From NCBI GenBank assembly GCA_002391625.1, contig DGFJ01000032.1:1-5059 (forward strand): a DNA stretch of 5,059 nucleotides, in the 5' to 3' direction. Under the pieces are notes generated by a model. It was not told the DNA's origin and did no database searches. It worked only from the letters and a program-made list of their open reading frames with translations. Positions 1 through 5,059 of the stretch are shown here, in pieces; position 1 is the stretch's first letter, and each line of letters begins with the position of its first letter. This DNA comes from Ruminococcaceae bacterium UBA3903 (GTDB taxonomy: Bacteria > Bacillota > Clostridia > Oscillospirales > Acutalibacteraceae). The translations under genes were made by a program, and so were the position numbers.

Positions 1-97
1 TGTAAGATACGATTACGAAAACGTTTAAAATTCTTAAATTGCAATAACAAATTGAACACTTTATTAAAATAAAGTTACTACTTGTTTGAATTTGCTA
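1..97. other. AT-rich non-coding stretch before the CRISPR repeats, possible leader
   Basis: There is no ORF of note here and no further copy of the CRISPR repeat. With a 32-bp repeat and 35-bp spacer the previous repeat would fall near 31-62, and that stretch does not match. The repeats read 5' to 3' on the plus strand (the GGATTGAAAT end is on the right), so in a type I-C array the leader should lie on this side. The AT-rich composition fits a leader, but no leader motif is recognised and the contig begins here, so this is inference. Confidence 0.3.
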
Positions 98-196
98 GTC
101 GTCCCTCACGCAGGGACGTGGATTGAAATCAGAAAAAAATTATATCATTCACTGAATAACTACTGTCGTCCCTCACGCAGGGACGTGGATGGAAAT
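98..196 (+). CRISPR. Minimal CRISPR array, two type I-C-like repeats and one spacer
   Basis: Two 32-bp repeats lie at 98-129 and 165-196 and flank one 35-bp spacer at 130-164. They differ at a single base: position 27 of the repeat is T in the first copy and G in the second (position 191). Each repeat has a perfect 7-bp stem (CGTCCCT/AGGGACG) around a 5-nt loop (CACGC) and a GTGGATTGAAAT-type 3' end. Length, hairpin and the ATTGAAAT handle are typical of type I-C repeats, and a 35-bp spacer suits that subtype. The substituted copy is on the handle side, as expected for a leader-distal terminal repeat. No cas gene lies in the window. The spacer is AT-rich and its target is unknown. A two-repeat array may be a relic or the cut-off end of a longer one. 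Confidence 0.85.
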
Positions 197-228
197 TACA
201 ATCCAGTAAACATTATAGTGTTAGTATA

Positions 229-846
229 GTGAAAAAATATAACCACCAGACCAATAAAGGAGCCGTACAGGATGATAAGGAAAATATACTGAATCGTGAT
301 TTTAAAGCAGATACGATAAACCAGAAATGGTGTACAGATATTACATACATTCACTTATTAAAGAAGGGTTGGACGTATCTTGCTTCTGTTATAGATTTAT
401 GTAGCAGAAAGATTATTGGATATGCCTATGGGACTTCTATGACCGCGGAGCTGGCACTGGAAGCAGTGAAAAATGCTTGTCTGAATGTAAAAAGTACAGA
501 TGGTATTATTCTCCATAGTGATTTGGAAAGCCAGTATACCAGCCAACTCTTTGAAAGTCATTTATCGAATGCAGAAATCCAGCATTCCTTTAGTCGTAAA
601 GGAGATTCTTATGATAACGCTTGCATCGAATCCTTCCATTCTGTTCTAAAGAAGGAAGAAATTTACCTGCATACCTATCAAGACTTAAAGGAAGCTCGAA
701 GGGCAATTTTTGAGTATATAGAATCCTGGTATAATAGGAAAAGCATTCACAGTGCCATTGATTACATAACTCCACAGCAAAAGGATAATATGGAGCTTAA
801 AAAAAGTGGCTTAGTCTTTCAACTTTTGTCCAATGTATTGACATAG
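229..846 (+). pseudogene. IS3-family transposase OrfB, 5'-truncated
   Basis: This encodes the catalytic (rve-type, RNase H-fold) domain of an IS3-family transposase, which cuts and joins IS ends. From the GTG at 229 there are 205 residues, against roughly 280-290 for a full OrfB. The DDE triad is visible: D37 in WCTDITYI, D98 in ILHSDLES and E134 in DNACIESFHS, with exactly 35 residues between the second D and the E. FEYIESWYNRKSIHS (161-175) and a TPQQ motif (181-184) follow, as usual. The N-terminal helix-turn-helix part is missing. The frame is open upstream to 160, through the last CRISPR repeat, without an ATG, and the GTG has no Shine-Dalgarno sequence, so expression is doubtful. E100 replaces the glycine usual in HSDxGSQY, another sign of decay. 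The family call is secure; the lack of function is inferred. Confidence 0.85.
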
Positions 847-851
847 GTCCA
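828..851. repeat. Candidate right terminal inverted repeat of the IS3 remnant
   Basis: The segment begins GTCCAATG, ends ATAGGTCCA, and overlaps the transposase stop codon (844-846). IS3-family right ends commonly overlap the end of orfB and terminate in CA. No left partner is present in the window, so this rests on position and the terminal CA only. Confidence 0.35.
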
Positions 852-887
852 ATGTTCACCAGCGGGATGAACCAGAAAACATTTAAT

Positions 888-916
888 TTGACAAATTGTC
901 CTTTTAGCTGTAGAAT
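888..916 (+). promoter_or_regulatory. Sigma-A promoter of the thiamine operon
   Basis: A perfect -35 box TTGACA (888-893) is followed after 17 bp by TAGAAT (911-916), one base off the TATAAT consensus. Transcription would start near 922-924, just upstream of the riboswitch. The -35 box lies in a small palindrome, GACAA-A-TTGTC (890-900). The -10 box lies in a perfect tandem 10-bp repeat TGTAGAATTA (909-918 and 919-928). The promoter begins 37 bp past the presumed IS end, so it probably belongs to the operon rather than the IS. Confidence 0.75.
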
Positions 917-935
917 TATGTAGAATTAAATATTT

Positions 936-1018
936 GTTTGCGGGGGAACTCATAAGAGTTGAGAAGGTAAAACCTGACCCTTTGAACCTGTTAGTTAACA
1001 CTATTGTAGGGAAGCATT
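936..1018 (+). ncRNA. TPP riboswitch (THI element)
   Basis: This is the thiamine pyrophosphate aptamer of the thiD-thiC-thiM-thiE transcript. The conserved pieces appear in order: GGGG (942-945), the AACTC/GAGTT stem (947-960), the TTGAGA sensor segment (959-964), a short AGGT/ACCT extra stem (965-975), the hallmark ACCCTTTGAACCTG (977-990), a TGTTA/TAACA hairpin (989-1000) and the closing GTAGGGAAGC (1006-1015). Together these match the pyrimidine- and pyrophosphate-sensing arms of the family. The outer P1 helix is weak as far as I can pair it by eye. The terminator just downstream and the thiamine genes after it indicate ligand-dependent termination: TPP binding should turn the operon off. 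The outer boundaries are approximate. Confidence 0.95.
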
Positions 1019-1035
1019 TGTAAAAGTTTTTTATT

Positions 1036-1074
1036 GGCAGTACCTATTGTATGGGTGCTGTCTTTTGTTTTTTC
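1036..1074 (+). terminator. Intrinsic terminator, expression platform of the TPP riboswitch
   Basis: GGCAGTACC (1036-1044) pairs with GGTGCTGTC (1054-1062) as a 9-bp stem with two G-U wobbles and a loop of about 9 nt. A T-rich run, TTTTGTTTTTTC (1063-1074), follows directly. It sits about 20 nt after the aptamer and about 50 nt before the thiD start, the usual place for a transcription-attenuation platform. I did not find an obvious antiterminator pairing by eye. Confidence 0.85.
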
Positions 1075-1121
1075 TTGTTAGCGTTAACGGTAAGACAATA
1101 GAACAAGGAAAGGAATAACCT

Positions 1122-1922
1122 ATGAAAAACTGTTTAACCATAGCTGGATCTGATTGCAGCGGTGGTGCTGGTATTCAGGCGGATATAAAAAGCTTTTCCG
1201 CCAATGGAACCTTTGGTATGAGTGTAATAGTGTCGGTGGTTGCCGAAAACACTAGCAGAGTAATATCTGCCTATGATGTACCACCACAAGCTATTCGTGA
1301 TCAGCTACAGGCGATTTTTGAGGATATAACTGTAGACGGAGTAAAGGTAGGTATGCTGTCAGACATAGAAACCATGCTTGTAGTGGCACAGGAGCTAAAA
1401 AAATACAAACCGCAGTATGTTGTTATTGACCCTGTTATGATTGCAAAGGGCGGTTGTGCCTTAATGAAACCACAGGCACTGTCCACATTGATACAGCATA
1501 TAATACCACTGGCTTTTTTACTTACCCCTAATATTCCCGAGGCGGAGGCCATAACAGGCATAGAAATAGCCTCTATGGAGGACGTGAAAAAAGCCTGCGT
1601 TGCTATATATAAGATGGGTGCTGACAATGTGCTTATTAAAGGTGGACACCTAGACGGCGAGCCAGCAGATGTGCTGTATGATGGTACACAATATTATATC
1701 TATAATGGTAAACGCATAAATACAAAAAATACCCATGGTACAGGCTGCACCCTGTCATCTGCTATCACGGCAAATCTGGCAAAGGGCTATGACGTTCAAC
1801 AATGTGTTAAAATGGCAAAAGACTATATTACAAAAGCCATTGAAAATGCCTTAGAGATTGGTAATGGACATGGCCCCACAAATCATTTTTACGAATTTTA
1901 TAATCAGAAAGGAATTAAATAA
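1122..1922 (+). CDS. thiD: Hydroxymethylpyrimidine / phosphomethylpyrimidine kinase ThiD
   Basis: A cytosolic ribokinase-fold enzyme that phosphorylates HMP to HMP-P and HMP-P to HMP-PP with ATP, the pyrimidine donor for thiamine phosphate synthesis. The protein has 266 residues, the normal ThiD length. Motifs: AGSDCSGGAGIQAD (8-21, substrate site), VGMLSD (76-81), IDPVMIAKGG (102-111), LTPNIPEAEAITG (134-146), LIKGGHLDG (171-179) and the C-terminal anion hole NTHGTGCTLSSA (203-214) with C209. The usual AQNT motif reads AENT here (41-44). The ATG has a purine-rich ribosome binding site, AAGGAAAGG (1105-1113), 8 nt upstream. It is the first gene after the riboswitch terminator, and its stop is one base before the thiC ATG, so the two are probably translated together. 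ThiD-like proteins can also be pyridoxal kinases, but the context and motifs favour ThiD. Confidence 0.95.
   Translation: MKNCLTIAGSDCSGGAGIQADIKSFSANGTFGMSVIVSVVAENTSRVISAYDVPPQAIRDQLQAIFEDITVDGVKVGMLSDIETMLVVAQELKKYKPQYVVIDPVMIAKGGCALMKPQALSTLIQHIIPLAFLLTPNIPEAEAITGIEIASMEDVKKACVAIYKMGADNVLIKGGHLDGEPADVLYDGTQYYIYNGKRINTKNTHGTGCTLSSAITANLAKGYDVQQCVKMAKDYITKAIENALEIGNGHGPTNHFYEFYNQKGIK
1908..1913 (+). promoter_or_regulatory. Ribosome binding site that fixes the thiC start
   Basis: AAAGGA lies 10 nt before the ATG at 1924, inside the last codons of thiD. The reading frame is open further up to an ATG at 1858, but that region lies within thiD and its 22 extra residues do not resemble ThiC, whereas MREYTTQMEAAKKGI from 1924 is a typical ThiC start. 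Confidence 0.7.
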
Positions 1923-1923
1923 T

Positions 1924-3237
1924 ATGAGAGAATACACAACACAAATGGAGGCTGCAAAAAAGGGTATTGTAACTCCAGAAATGAAAACAGTAGCCAAAAA
2001 AGAAAATATGGACATTAGCAAGCTAATGTCCTTGGTGGCTTGCGGACAGGTGGCGATTCCAGCTAATATCAACCATACTGCATTGTCAGCTGAGGGCGTT
2101 GGTACAGGTCTAAAAACAAAAATTAATGTTAATCTAGGCATATCTGGTGACTGTAAAAACTATGATGTGGAAATGCAAAAGGTGGATATGGCTGTTAAAT
2201 TTGGTGCTGAGGCTATCATGGATCTTAGCAACTATGGCAAAACTAATACCTTTAGAAGAGAGCTTGTGGGTAAATCACCAGCTATGATTGGTACAGTACC
2301 TATGTATGACGCTATTGGTTATTTGGAAAAGGATCTGCTGGATATTACAGCACAGGATTTTTTAAAGGTTGTTCGTGCCCACGCAGAAGAGGGTGTAGAC
2401 TTTATGACGATTCACGCTGGAATAAACAGACGTACGGTAGAGGCATTTAAGCGTGACAAAAGAAAAATGAATATAGTATCTCGTGGTGGTTCGTTGCTGT
2501 TTGCATGGATGGAAATGACACATAACGAAAACCCATTTTTTGAGCATTATGATGAGGTTTTGGAGATTTTAAGAGAATATGATGTTACCATTAGCTTGGG
2601 TGATGCGCTAAGACCTGGATGTATAGATGATAGCACAGATGCCGGTCAAATAAACGAGCTTATCGAGCTGGGCGACCTTACAAAACGTGCATGGGAAAAG
2701 GATGTACAGGTAATGGTTGAAGGCCCTGGTCATATGGCTATGGATGAAATAACAGCTAACATGAAGCTTCAAAAGCGTTTATGTCACAATGCACCATTTT
2801 ACGTTTTAGGACCATTAGTAACTGACATCGCACCGGGCTATGACCATATTACATCTGCCATTGGTGGCGCCATAGCCGCTGCCAGCGGAGCTGATTTTCT
2901 GTGTTATGTAACACCAGCTGAGCATTTACGTTTACCAGATTTAAGTGACGTAAAGGAGGGCATAGTAGCAAGCAAGATCGCAGCCCATGCCGCAGATATA
3001 GCAAAGGGTATTCCTAACGCACGTGATTTAGATAACCAAATGGCAGATGCCAGACACGCTATGGATTGGGACAGAATGTTTGATATAGCTATTGATGGGG
3101 AAAAGGCTAGACAGTATTTTGAAAGTACACCTCCAGCTGACCGCCATACCTGTTCGATGTGTGGTAAAATGTGTGCTGTTCGTACTACAAATATGATTTT
3201 AGAGGGTAAAAAGGTGGAGTTCTGCTCCGAAAAATAA
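1924..3237 (+). CDS. thiC: Phosphomethylpyrimidine synthase ThiC (HMP-P synthase, radical SAM)
   Basis: ThiC rearranges 5-aminoimidazole ribotide into HMP-phosphate using S-adenosylmethionine and a [4Fe-4S] cluster. From the ATG at 1924 it has 437 residues, the size of the short form that lacks the N-terminal domain of about 600-residue proteobacterial enzymes. Landmarks: VACGQVAIPANINH (38-51), SRGGS (186-190), LGDALRPGC (225-233), EGPGH (266-270), LGPLVTDIAPGYDHI (295-309), CYVTPAEHLRLP (327-338) and the C-terminal cluster motif C410-C413-C417. By family structures H270 and H334 should bind the catalytic-site metal. The cysteine spacing is CX2CX3C, one residue shorter than the well-known CX2CX4C of E. 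coli-type ThiC. It follows thiD by one base and is separated from thiM by 173 bp, so the operon may have an internal promoter there. Confidence 0.96.
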   Translation: MREYTTQMEAAKKGIVTPEMKTVAKKENMDISKLMSLVACGQVAIPANINHTALSAEGVGTGLKTKINVNLGISGDCKNYDVEMQKVDMAVKFGAEAIMDLSNYGKTNTFRRELVGKSPAMIGTVPMYDAIGYLEKDLLDITAQDFLKVVRAHAEEGVDFMTIHAGINRRTVEAFKRDKRKMNIVSRGGSLLFAWMEMTHNENPFFEHYDEVLEILREYDVTISLGDALRPGCIDDSTDAGQINELIELGDLTKRAWEKDVQVMVEGPGHMAMDEITANMKLQKRLCHNAPFYVLGPLVTDIAPGYDHITSAIGGAIAAASGADFLCYVTPAEHLRLPDLSDVKEGIVASKIAAHAADIAKGIPNARDLDNQMADARHAMDWDRMFDIAIDGEKARQYFESTPPADRHTCSMCGKMCAVRTTNMILEGKKVEFCSEK

Positions 3238-3277
3238 TTATGTATAGGTTATCTATGATTTTTAATTGTAATGGAGT

Positions 3278-3303
3278 TTGCATAGTAAATACTTTAGTAT
3301 AAT
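3278..3303 (+). promoter_or_regulatory. Possible internal promoter for thiM-thiE
   Basis: A perfect -10 box TATAAT (3298-3303) follows TTGCAT (3278-3283), but the spacing is only 14 bp, shorter than the usual 16-18, and there is no TGn extension. The -10 overlaps the 8-bp inverted repeat. In AT-rich DNA such a box can occur by chance. The unusual gap before thiM makes it worth noting. Confidence 0.3.
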
Positions 3304-3397
3304 ATTTACTCTATACTTTATATGGCAATGCTGATAGGCTTTAAAAATCCTGTTGATACTAGACTGTACTACATATTTAAACAATCAATAAATTTAT

Positions 3398-3404
3398 AGG
3401 AGGT
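3398..3404 (+). promoter_or_regulatory. Strong ribosome binding site of thiM
   Basis: AGGAGGT, a near-perfect Shine-Dalgarno sequence, lies 6 nt before the thiM ATG and fixes that start. It is the strongest ribosome binding site in the window, consistent with independent translation of thiM after the long gap. Confidence 0.85.
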
Positions 3405-3410
3405 CTTAAG

Positions 3411-4235
3411 ATGGCGGACATAACAGCTGTGATCTCGCAGTCTATTGAAAAATTGCGTAGCAATATGCCGTTGGTACATTGTATTACAAACTATGTAACA
3501 GTTAACGATGTGGCAAACGCTTTGCTTGCTATTGGAGCTTCACCTATTATGGCTGATGATATTAGGGAGGTTAGTGACATTACTGCTATATCATCAGCAC
3601 TTGTTATTAACATTGGTACTCTAAACGAACGAACAGTACAGTCCATGCTGGAAGCTGGAAAAACAGCAAACAAAAACAATATTCCTGTTGTATTGGACCC
3701 TGTAGGTGCAGGTGCATCGCAATTTAGAAATTATACAGTTAAGGAGCTTTTAAAGGAAGTTCAGATTAATGTTATTCGGGGCAATCTGTCAGAGGTTTCG
3801 TATATAGCTGGATTAAAGGTAAATACCAAGGGTGTAGATACAGCACTAGCCGATAGCTGTAATAATCCCATGGAGATGGCGTTAATGGCTGCAAACAAGT
3901 ACAATTGTACCGTAGGTATTACAGGTGCAGTTGATGTTGTGACTGACGGTAACAGGGTGGTACAAATATCAAATGGCGTTACCTACCTATCAAAGGTAAC
4001 AGGTACAGGCTGTATGACTACCGCATTGGTAGGTGCTTTTATGGGTGCAGGTGTAGATAGCTTAACAGCTACCATTGCAGGTATATGCAGTATGGGTATT
4101 GCCGGGGAAATATCCTATGAAAAATATAATGATATTGGTACGGGTACTTTTCATATGGGTATAATAGATGCACTAAGCAGATTAAATACAGATACATATA
4201 TAAAGAGGGCAAAGCTAAATGAAAAAGAAAGTTGA
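3411..4235 (+). CDS. thiM: Hydroxyethylthiazole kinase ThiM
   Basis: A cytosolic ribokinase-like enzyme that phosphorylates 4-methyl-5-(2-hydroxyethyl)thiazole with ATP, allowing salvage of the thiazole half of thiamine. The protein has 274 residues, normal for the family. Motifs: VHCITNYVTVNDVANALLAIGASPIM (22-47, substrate site), NIGTL (67-71), VVLDPVGAGAS (93-103), VIRGNLSEV (121-129), the catalytic anion-hole segment VTGTGCMTTALVGAF (196-210) with C201, and GTFHMGIIDALS (245-256). The start is fixed by AGGAGGT 6 nt upstream. The 3' end overlaps thiE by 17 bp, implying coupled translation. With no thiG/thiS/thiF/thiH in the window, this gene suggests that thiazole for the operon is at least partly salvaged. 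Confidence 0.96.
   Translation: MADITAVISQSIEKLRSNMPLVHCITNYVTVNDVANALLAIGASPIMADDIREVSDITAISSALVINIGTLNERTVQSMLEAGKTANKNNIPVVLDPVGAGASQFRNYTVKELLKEVQINVIRGNLSEVSYIAGLKVNTKGVDTALADSCNNPMEMALMAANKYNCTVGITGAVDVVTDGNRVVQISNGVTYLSKVTGTGCMTTALVGAFMGAGVDSLTATIAGICSMGIAGEISYEKYNDIGTGTFHMGIIDALSRLNTDTYIKRAKLNEKES
4204..4209 (+). promoter_or_regulatory. Ribosome binding site of thiE inside thiM
   Basis: AGAGGG lies 9 nt before the thiE ATG at 4219, within the end of thiM. It supports the overlapping start over any later in-frame ATG, and the MKKKVDYTLYLCTDR start is typical of ThiE. Confidence 0.65.
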
Positions 4236-4848
4236 TTATACACTGTACCTATGTACAGACCGCAGCTTTATGTCTACTAATACCATAGAGGAGTCAGTTG
4301 AGTTAGCCCTAGAGGGTGGCTGTACTGTTGTACAGCTGCGTGAAAAGGACTGCTCCTCTAAGGATTTTTATGACCTCGCCATAAGGGTGAAAACTATAAC
4401 CCACAGGTACGATGTGCCACTTATTATTAATGATAGGGTGGATATAGCCTTGGCTGTTAATGCTGACGGTGTACACGTAGGACAAAGTGACTTGCCTGCC
4501 AGCGTTGTTAGAAAAATTATAGGTGATGATAAAATAATAGGTGTGTCTGCTTCTACTAAGGCACTTGCGTTACAGGCAGTGGCTGATGGTGCTGATTATT
4601 TAGGTGTAGGTGCTATGTACTCTACAAACACTAAAACTGATGCTGGTGTTATTACTATCGATACTGTAAAAGAAATAAGGAAAGCCGTTGACATCCCTAT
4701 GGTTGTGATTGGCGGTATAAATAAAAATACAGTGTCAAATGTTAAGGGTATAGGTGTGGATGGTATCTGTGTAATTTCTGCCATAGTAGCACAACAGAAC
4801 ATTACACAGGCTGCCAAGGATTTAAAAGAGCTTTTTATGAAGCCTTAA
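4219..4848 (+). CDS. thiE: Thiamine-phosphate synthase ThiE
   Basis: ThiE couples HMP-pyrophosphate with thiazole phosphate to give thiamine monophosphate and pyrophosphate. It is a TIM-barrel enzyme of 209 residues, the usual length. Motifs: LYLCTDR (9-15), VVQLREKD (37-44), LIINDRVDIALAVNADGVHVGQSDLP (68-93, with the pyrophosphate/Mg-binding region), IGVSAST (107-113), YLGVGAMYSTNTKTDA (127-142, substrate loop; many family members have GPxFPT here) and VVIGGI (162-167) for phosphate binding. It could be mistaken for the TenI paralogue, but the intact INDRVDIALAVNADGVHVGQ and TKTDA segments favour a true ThiE. It overlaps thiM by 17 bp and is the last gene of the operon seen. The product needs ThiL, or a pyrophosphokinase after dephosphorylation, neither encoded here. 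Confidence 0.95.
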   Translation: MKKKVDYTLYLCTDRSFMSTNTIEESVELALEGGCTVVQLREKDCSSKDFYDLAIRVKTITHRYDVPLIINDRVDIALAVNADGVHVGQSDLPASVVRKIIGDDKIIGVSASTKALALQAVADGADYLGVGAMYSTNTKTDAGVITIDTVKEIRKAVDIPMVVIGGINKNTVSNVKGIGVDGICVISAIVAQQNITQAAKDLKELFMKP

Positions 4849-5040
4849 CCTAAAATCACTATCTAAAAGATTATATTCAATGCCAATAAATCTATTATTT
4901 TAGTCAAGCATAGTATATATGAGCTTAGAACAAAAATCACATGAAAGAAATTTAGGTGCTGAAAAAATAGCTGTGTAAATGTATTTCCTGCAAAATTACG
5001 TAAAGAGTAAAAATAAGCATGCTCAAGGGCGACACAATGC
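4849..5040. other. Downstream of thiE: no recognisable gene or terminator
   Basis: This 192-bp AT-rich stretch shows no credible gene and no GC-rich hairpin with a T run. A 7-bp complementary pair (CTAAAAT 4850-4856 / ATTTTAG 4897-4903) is 40 nt apart and unlikely to terminate transcription. A 19-codon plus-strand ORF (4919-4978) has no ribosome binding site. The operon may continue past the contig end. Confidence 0.6.
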
Positions 5041-5059
5041 CTGTCTCTTATACACATCT
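5041..5059. other. Tn5/Nextera mosaic-end adapter (artefact)
   Basis: The last 19 bases, CTGTCTCTTATACACATCT, are the exact reverse complement of the Tn5 mosaic end AGATGTGTATAAGAGACAG used in Nextera library preparation. Its position at the very end of the contig shows untrimmed adapter read-through, not genomic sequence. Genomic sequence ends at or just before 5040. Confidence 0.97.

Larger units (their letters stand above)
197..851 (+). mobile_element. IS3-family insertion sequence remnant, left part missing
   Basis: This stretch carries the C-terminal two thirds of an IS3-family OrfB transposase and a probable right end. It lacks orfA, the left inverted repeat and the OrfB N-terminal region. 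The left limit is an estimate: translation in the transposase frame upstream of the GTG at 229 (KHYSVSIVKKYN, from 208) still looks like the linker before the DDE domain in related proteins, so the element-derived sequence seems to start within about 10 bp of the last CRISPR repeat. The right limit is set at a CCA-ending candidate inverted repeat that overlaps the transposase stop codon, as is common in this family. With the left end gone, the repeat pairing cannot be verified. Confidence 0.65.
3238..3410. other. thiC-thiM intergenic region
   Basis: This 173-bp AT-rich gap has no ORF. It holds an AT-rich perfect 8-bp inverted repeat (AGTAAATA 3284-3291 / TATTTACT 3303-3310, 11-nt loop) without a following T run, so it is not a convincing terminator. 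It also holds a TATAAT box (3298-3303) and the thiM ribosome binding site. No second riboswitch motif is visible. The other gene junctions in the operon are 1 bp apart or overlapping, so this gap stands out. Confidence 0.6.

Noticed and set aside
197..231. A second CRISPR spacer after repeat 2
   Set aside because: No third repeat follows at 232-263, and the stretch reads as the upstream part of the transposase remnant.
1301..1627. Minus-strand ORF of 108 codons inside thiD
   Set aside because: It is the antisense shadow of a well-supported gene and has no recognisable domain.
1858..1923. A 22-residue N-terminal extension of ThiC from an ATG inside thiD
   Set aside because: The extension overlaps thiD coding and is unlike ThiC. 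The ATG at 1924 has a suitable ribosome binding site and a typical ThiC start.
1851..2141. Minus-strand ORF of 96 codons across the thiD-thiC junction
   Set aside because: It lies entirely antisense to thiD and thiC coding and has no family resemblance.
3284..3310. The AT-rich inverted repeat after thiC as a transcription terminator
   Set aside because: The stem has only two G-C pairs at most and no T run follows, so it would be a very weak terminator.
4919..4978. Short plus-strand ORF of 19 codons ending LGAEKIAV, vaguely like the N-terminus of MATE-type transporters
   Set aside because: It stops after 19 codons, has no ribosome binding site, and reading on in other frames shows no continuing transporter sequence. 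The likeness is too short to support a gene remnant.
5024..5034. AAGGGCGACAC, which also occurs upstream of bla in common cloning vectors
   Set aside because: Only 11 bases agree and the flanking bases differ from the vector, so this is chance rather than contamination.
4863..5057. Minus-strand ORF of 64 codons starting MCIRDRHC
   Set aside because: Its first residues are the translation of the Nextera adapter, and the rest resembles no family I know. It is an artefact.

Overview
The window looks like one end of a draft-assembly contig from an AT-rich, low-GC Gram-positive bacterium, most likely a member of the Clostridia. This rests on the codon use, the AGGAGG-type ribosome binding sites, a short ThiC without the long N-terminal domain of proteobacterial forms, a clostridial-looking IS3-family transposase and a type I-C-like CRISPR repeat. 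The genus cannot be fixed from the sequence.

Layout. Positions 1-97 are AT-rich with no gene. Positions 98-196 hold a minimal CRISPR array: two 32-bp repeats around one 35-bp spacer. The second repeat has one substitution and is followed at once by a 5'-truncated IS3-family element (about 197-851) that keeps the DDE domain of its OrfB transposase but has lost orfA, the left end and the OrfB N-terminus. Positions 852-1121 hold the control region of a thiamine operon: a near-consensus sigma-A promoter (888-916), a TPP riboswitch aptamer (about 936-1018) and an intrinsic terminator (1036-1074) suited to transcription attenuation. Four genes in the same direction follow: thiD (1122-1922), thiC (1924-3237), thiM (3411-4235) and thiE (4219-4848). 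Positions 4849-5040 show no recognisable gene or terminator. The last 19 bases (5041-5059) exactly match the Tn5/Nextera mosaic-end adapter and are a sequencing artefact.

How the genes work together. ThiC makes HMP-phosphate from aminoimidazole ribotide, ThiD phosphorylates it to HMP-pyrophosphate (and can salvage HMP), ThiM phosphorylates salvaged hydroxyethylthiazole, and ThiE joins the two halves into thiamine phosphate. The operon therefore encodes pyrimidine synthesis, thiazole salvage and coupling. No de novo thiazole genes (thiG, thiS, thiF, thiH) and no TMP kinase (thiL) lie in the window. Thiamine pyrophosphate should shut the operon down through the riboswitch.

I see no convincing new system. 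The points most worth a second look are the adapter tail with the false ORF it creates, the CRISPR/IS junction, the shortened cysteine spacing in ThiC, and a possible second promoter between thiC and thiM.
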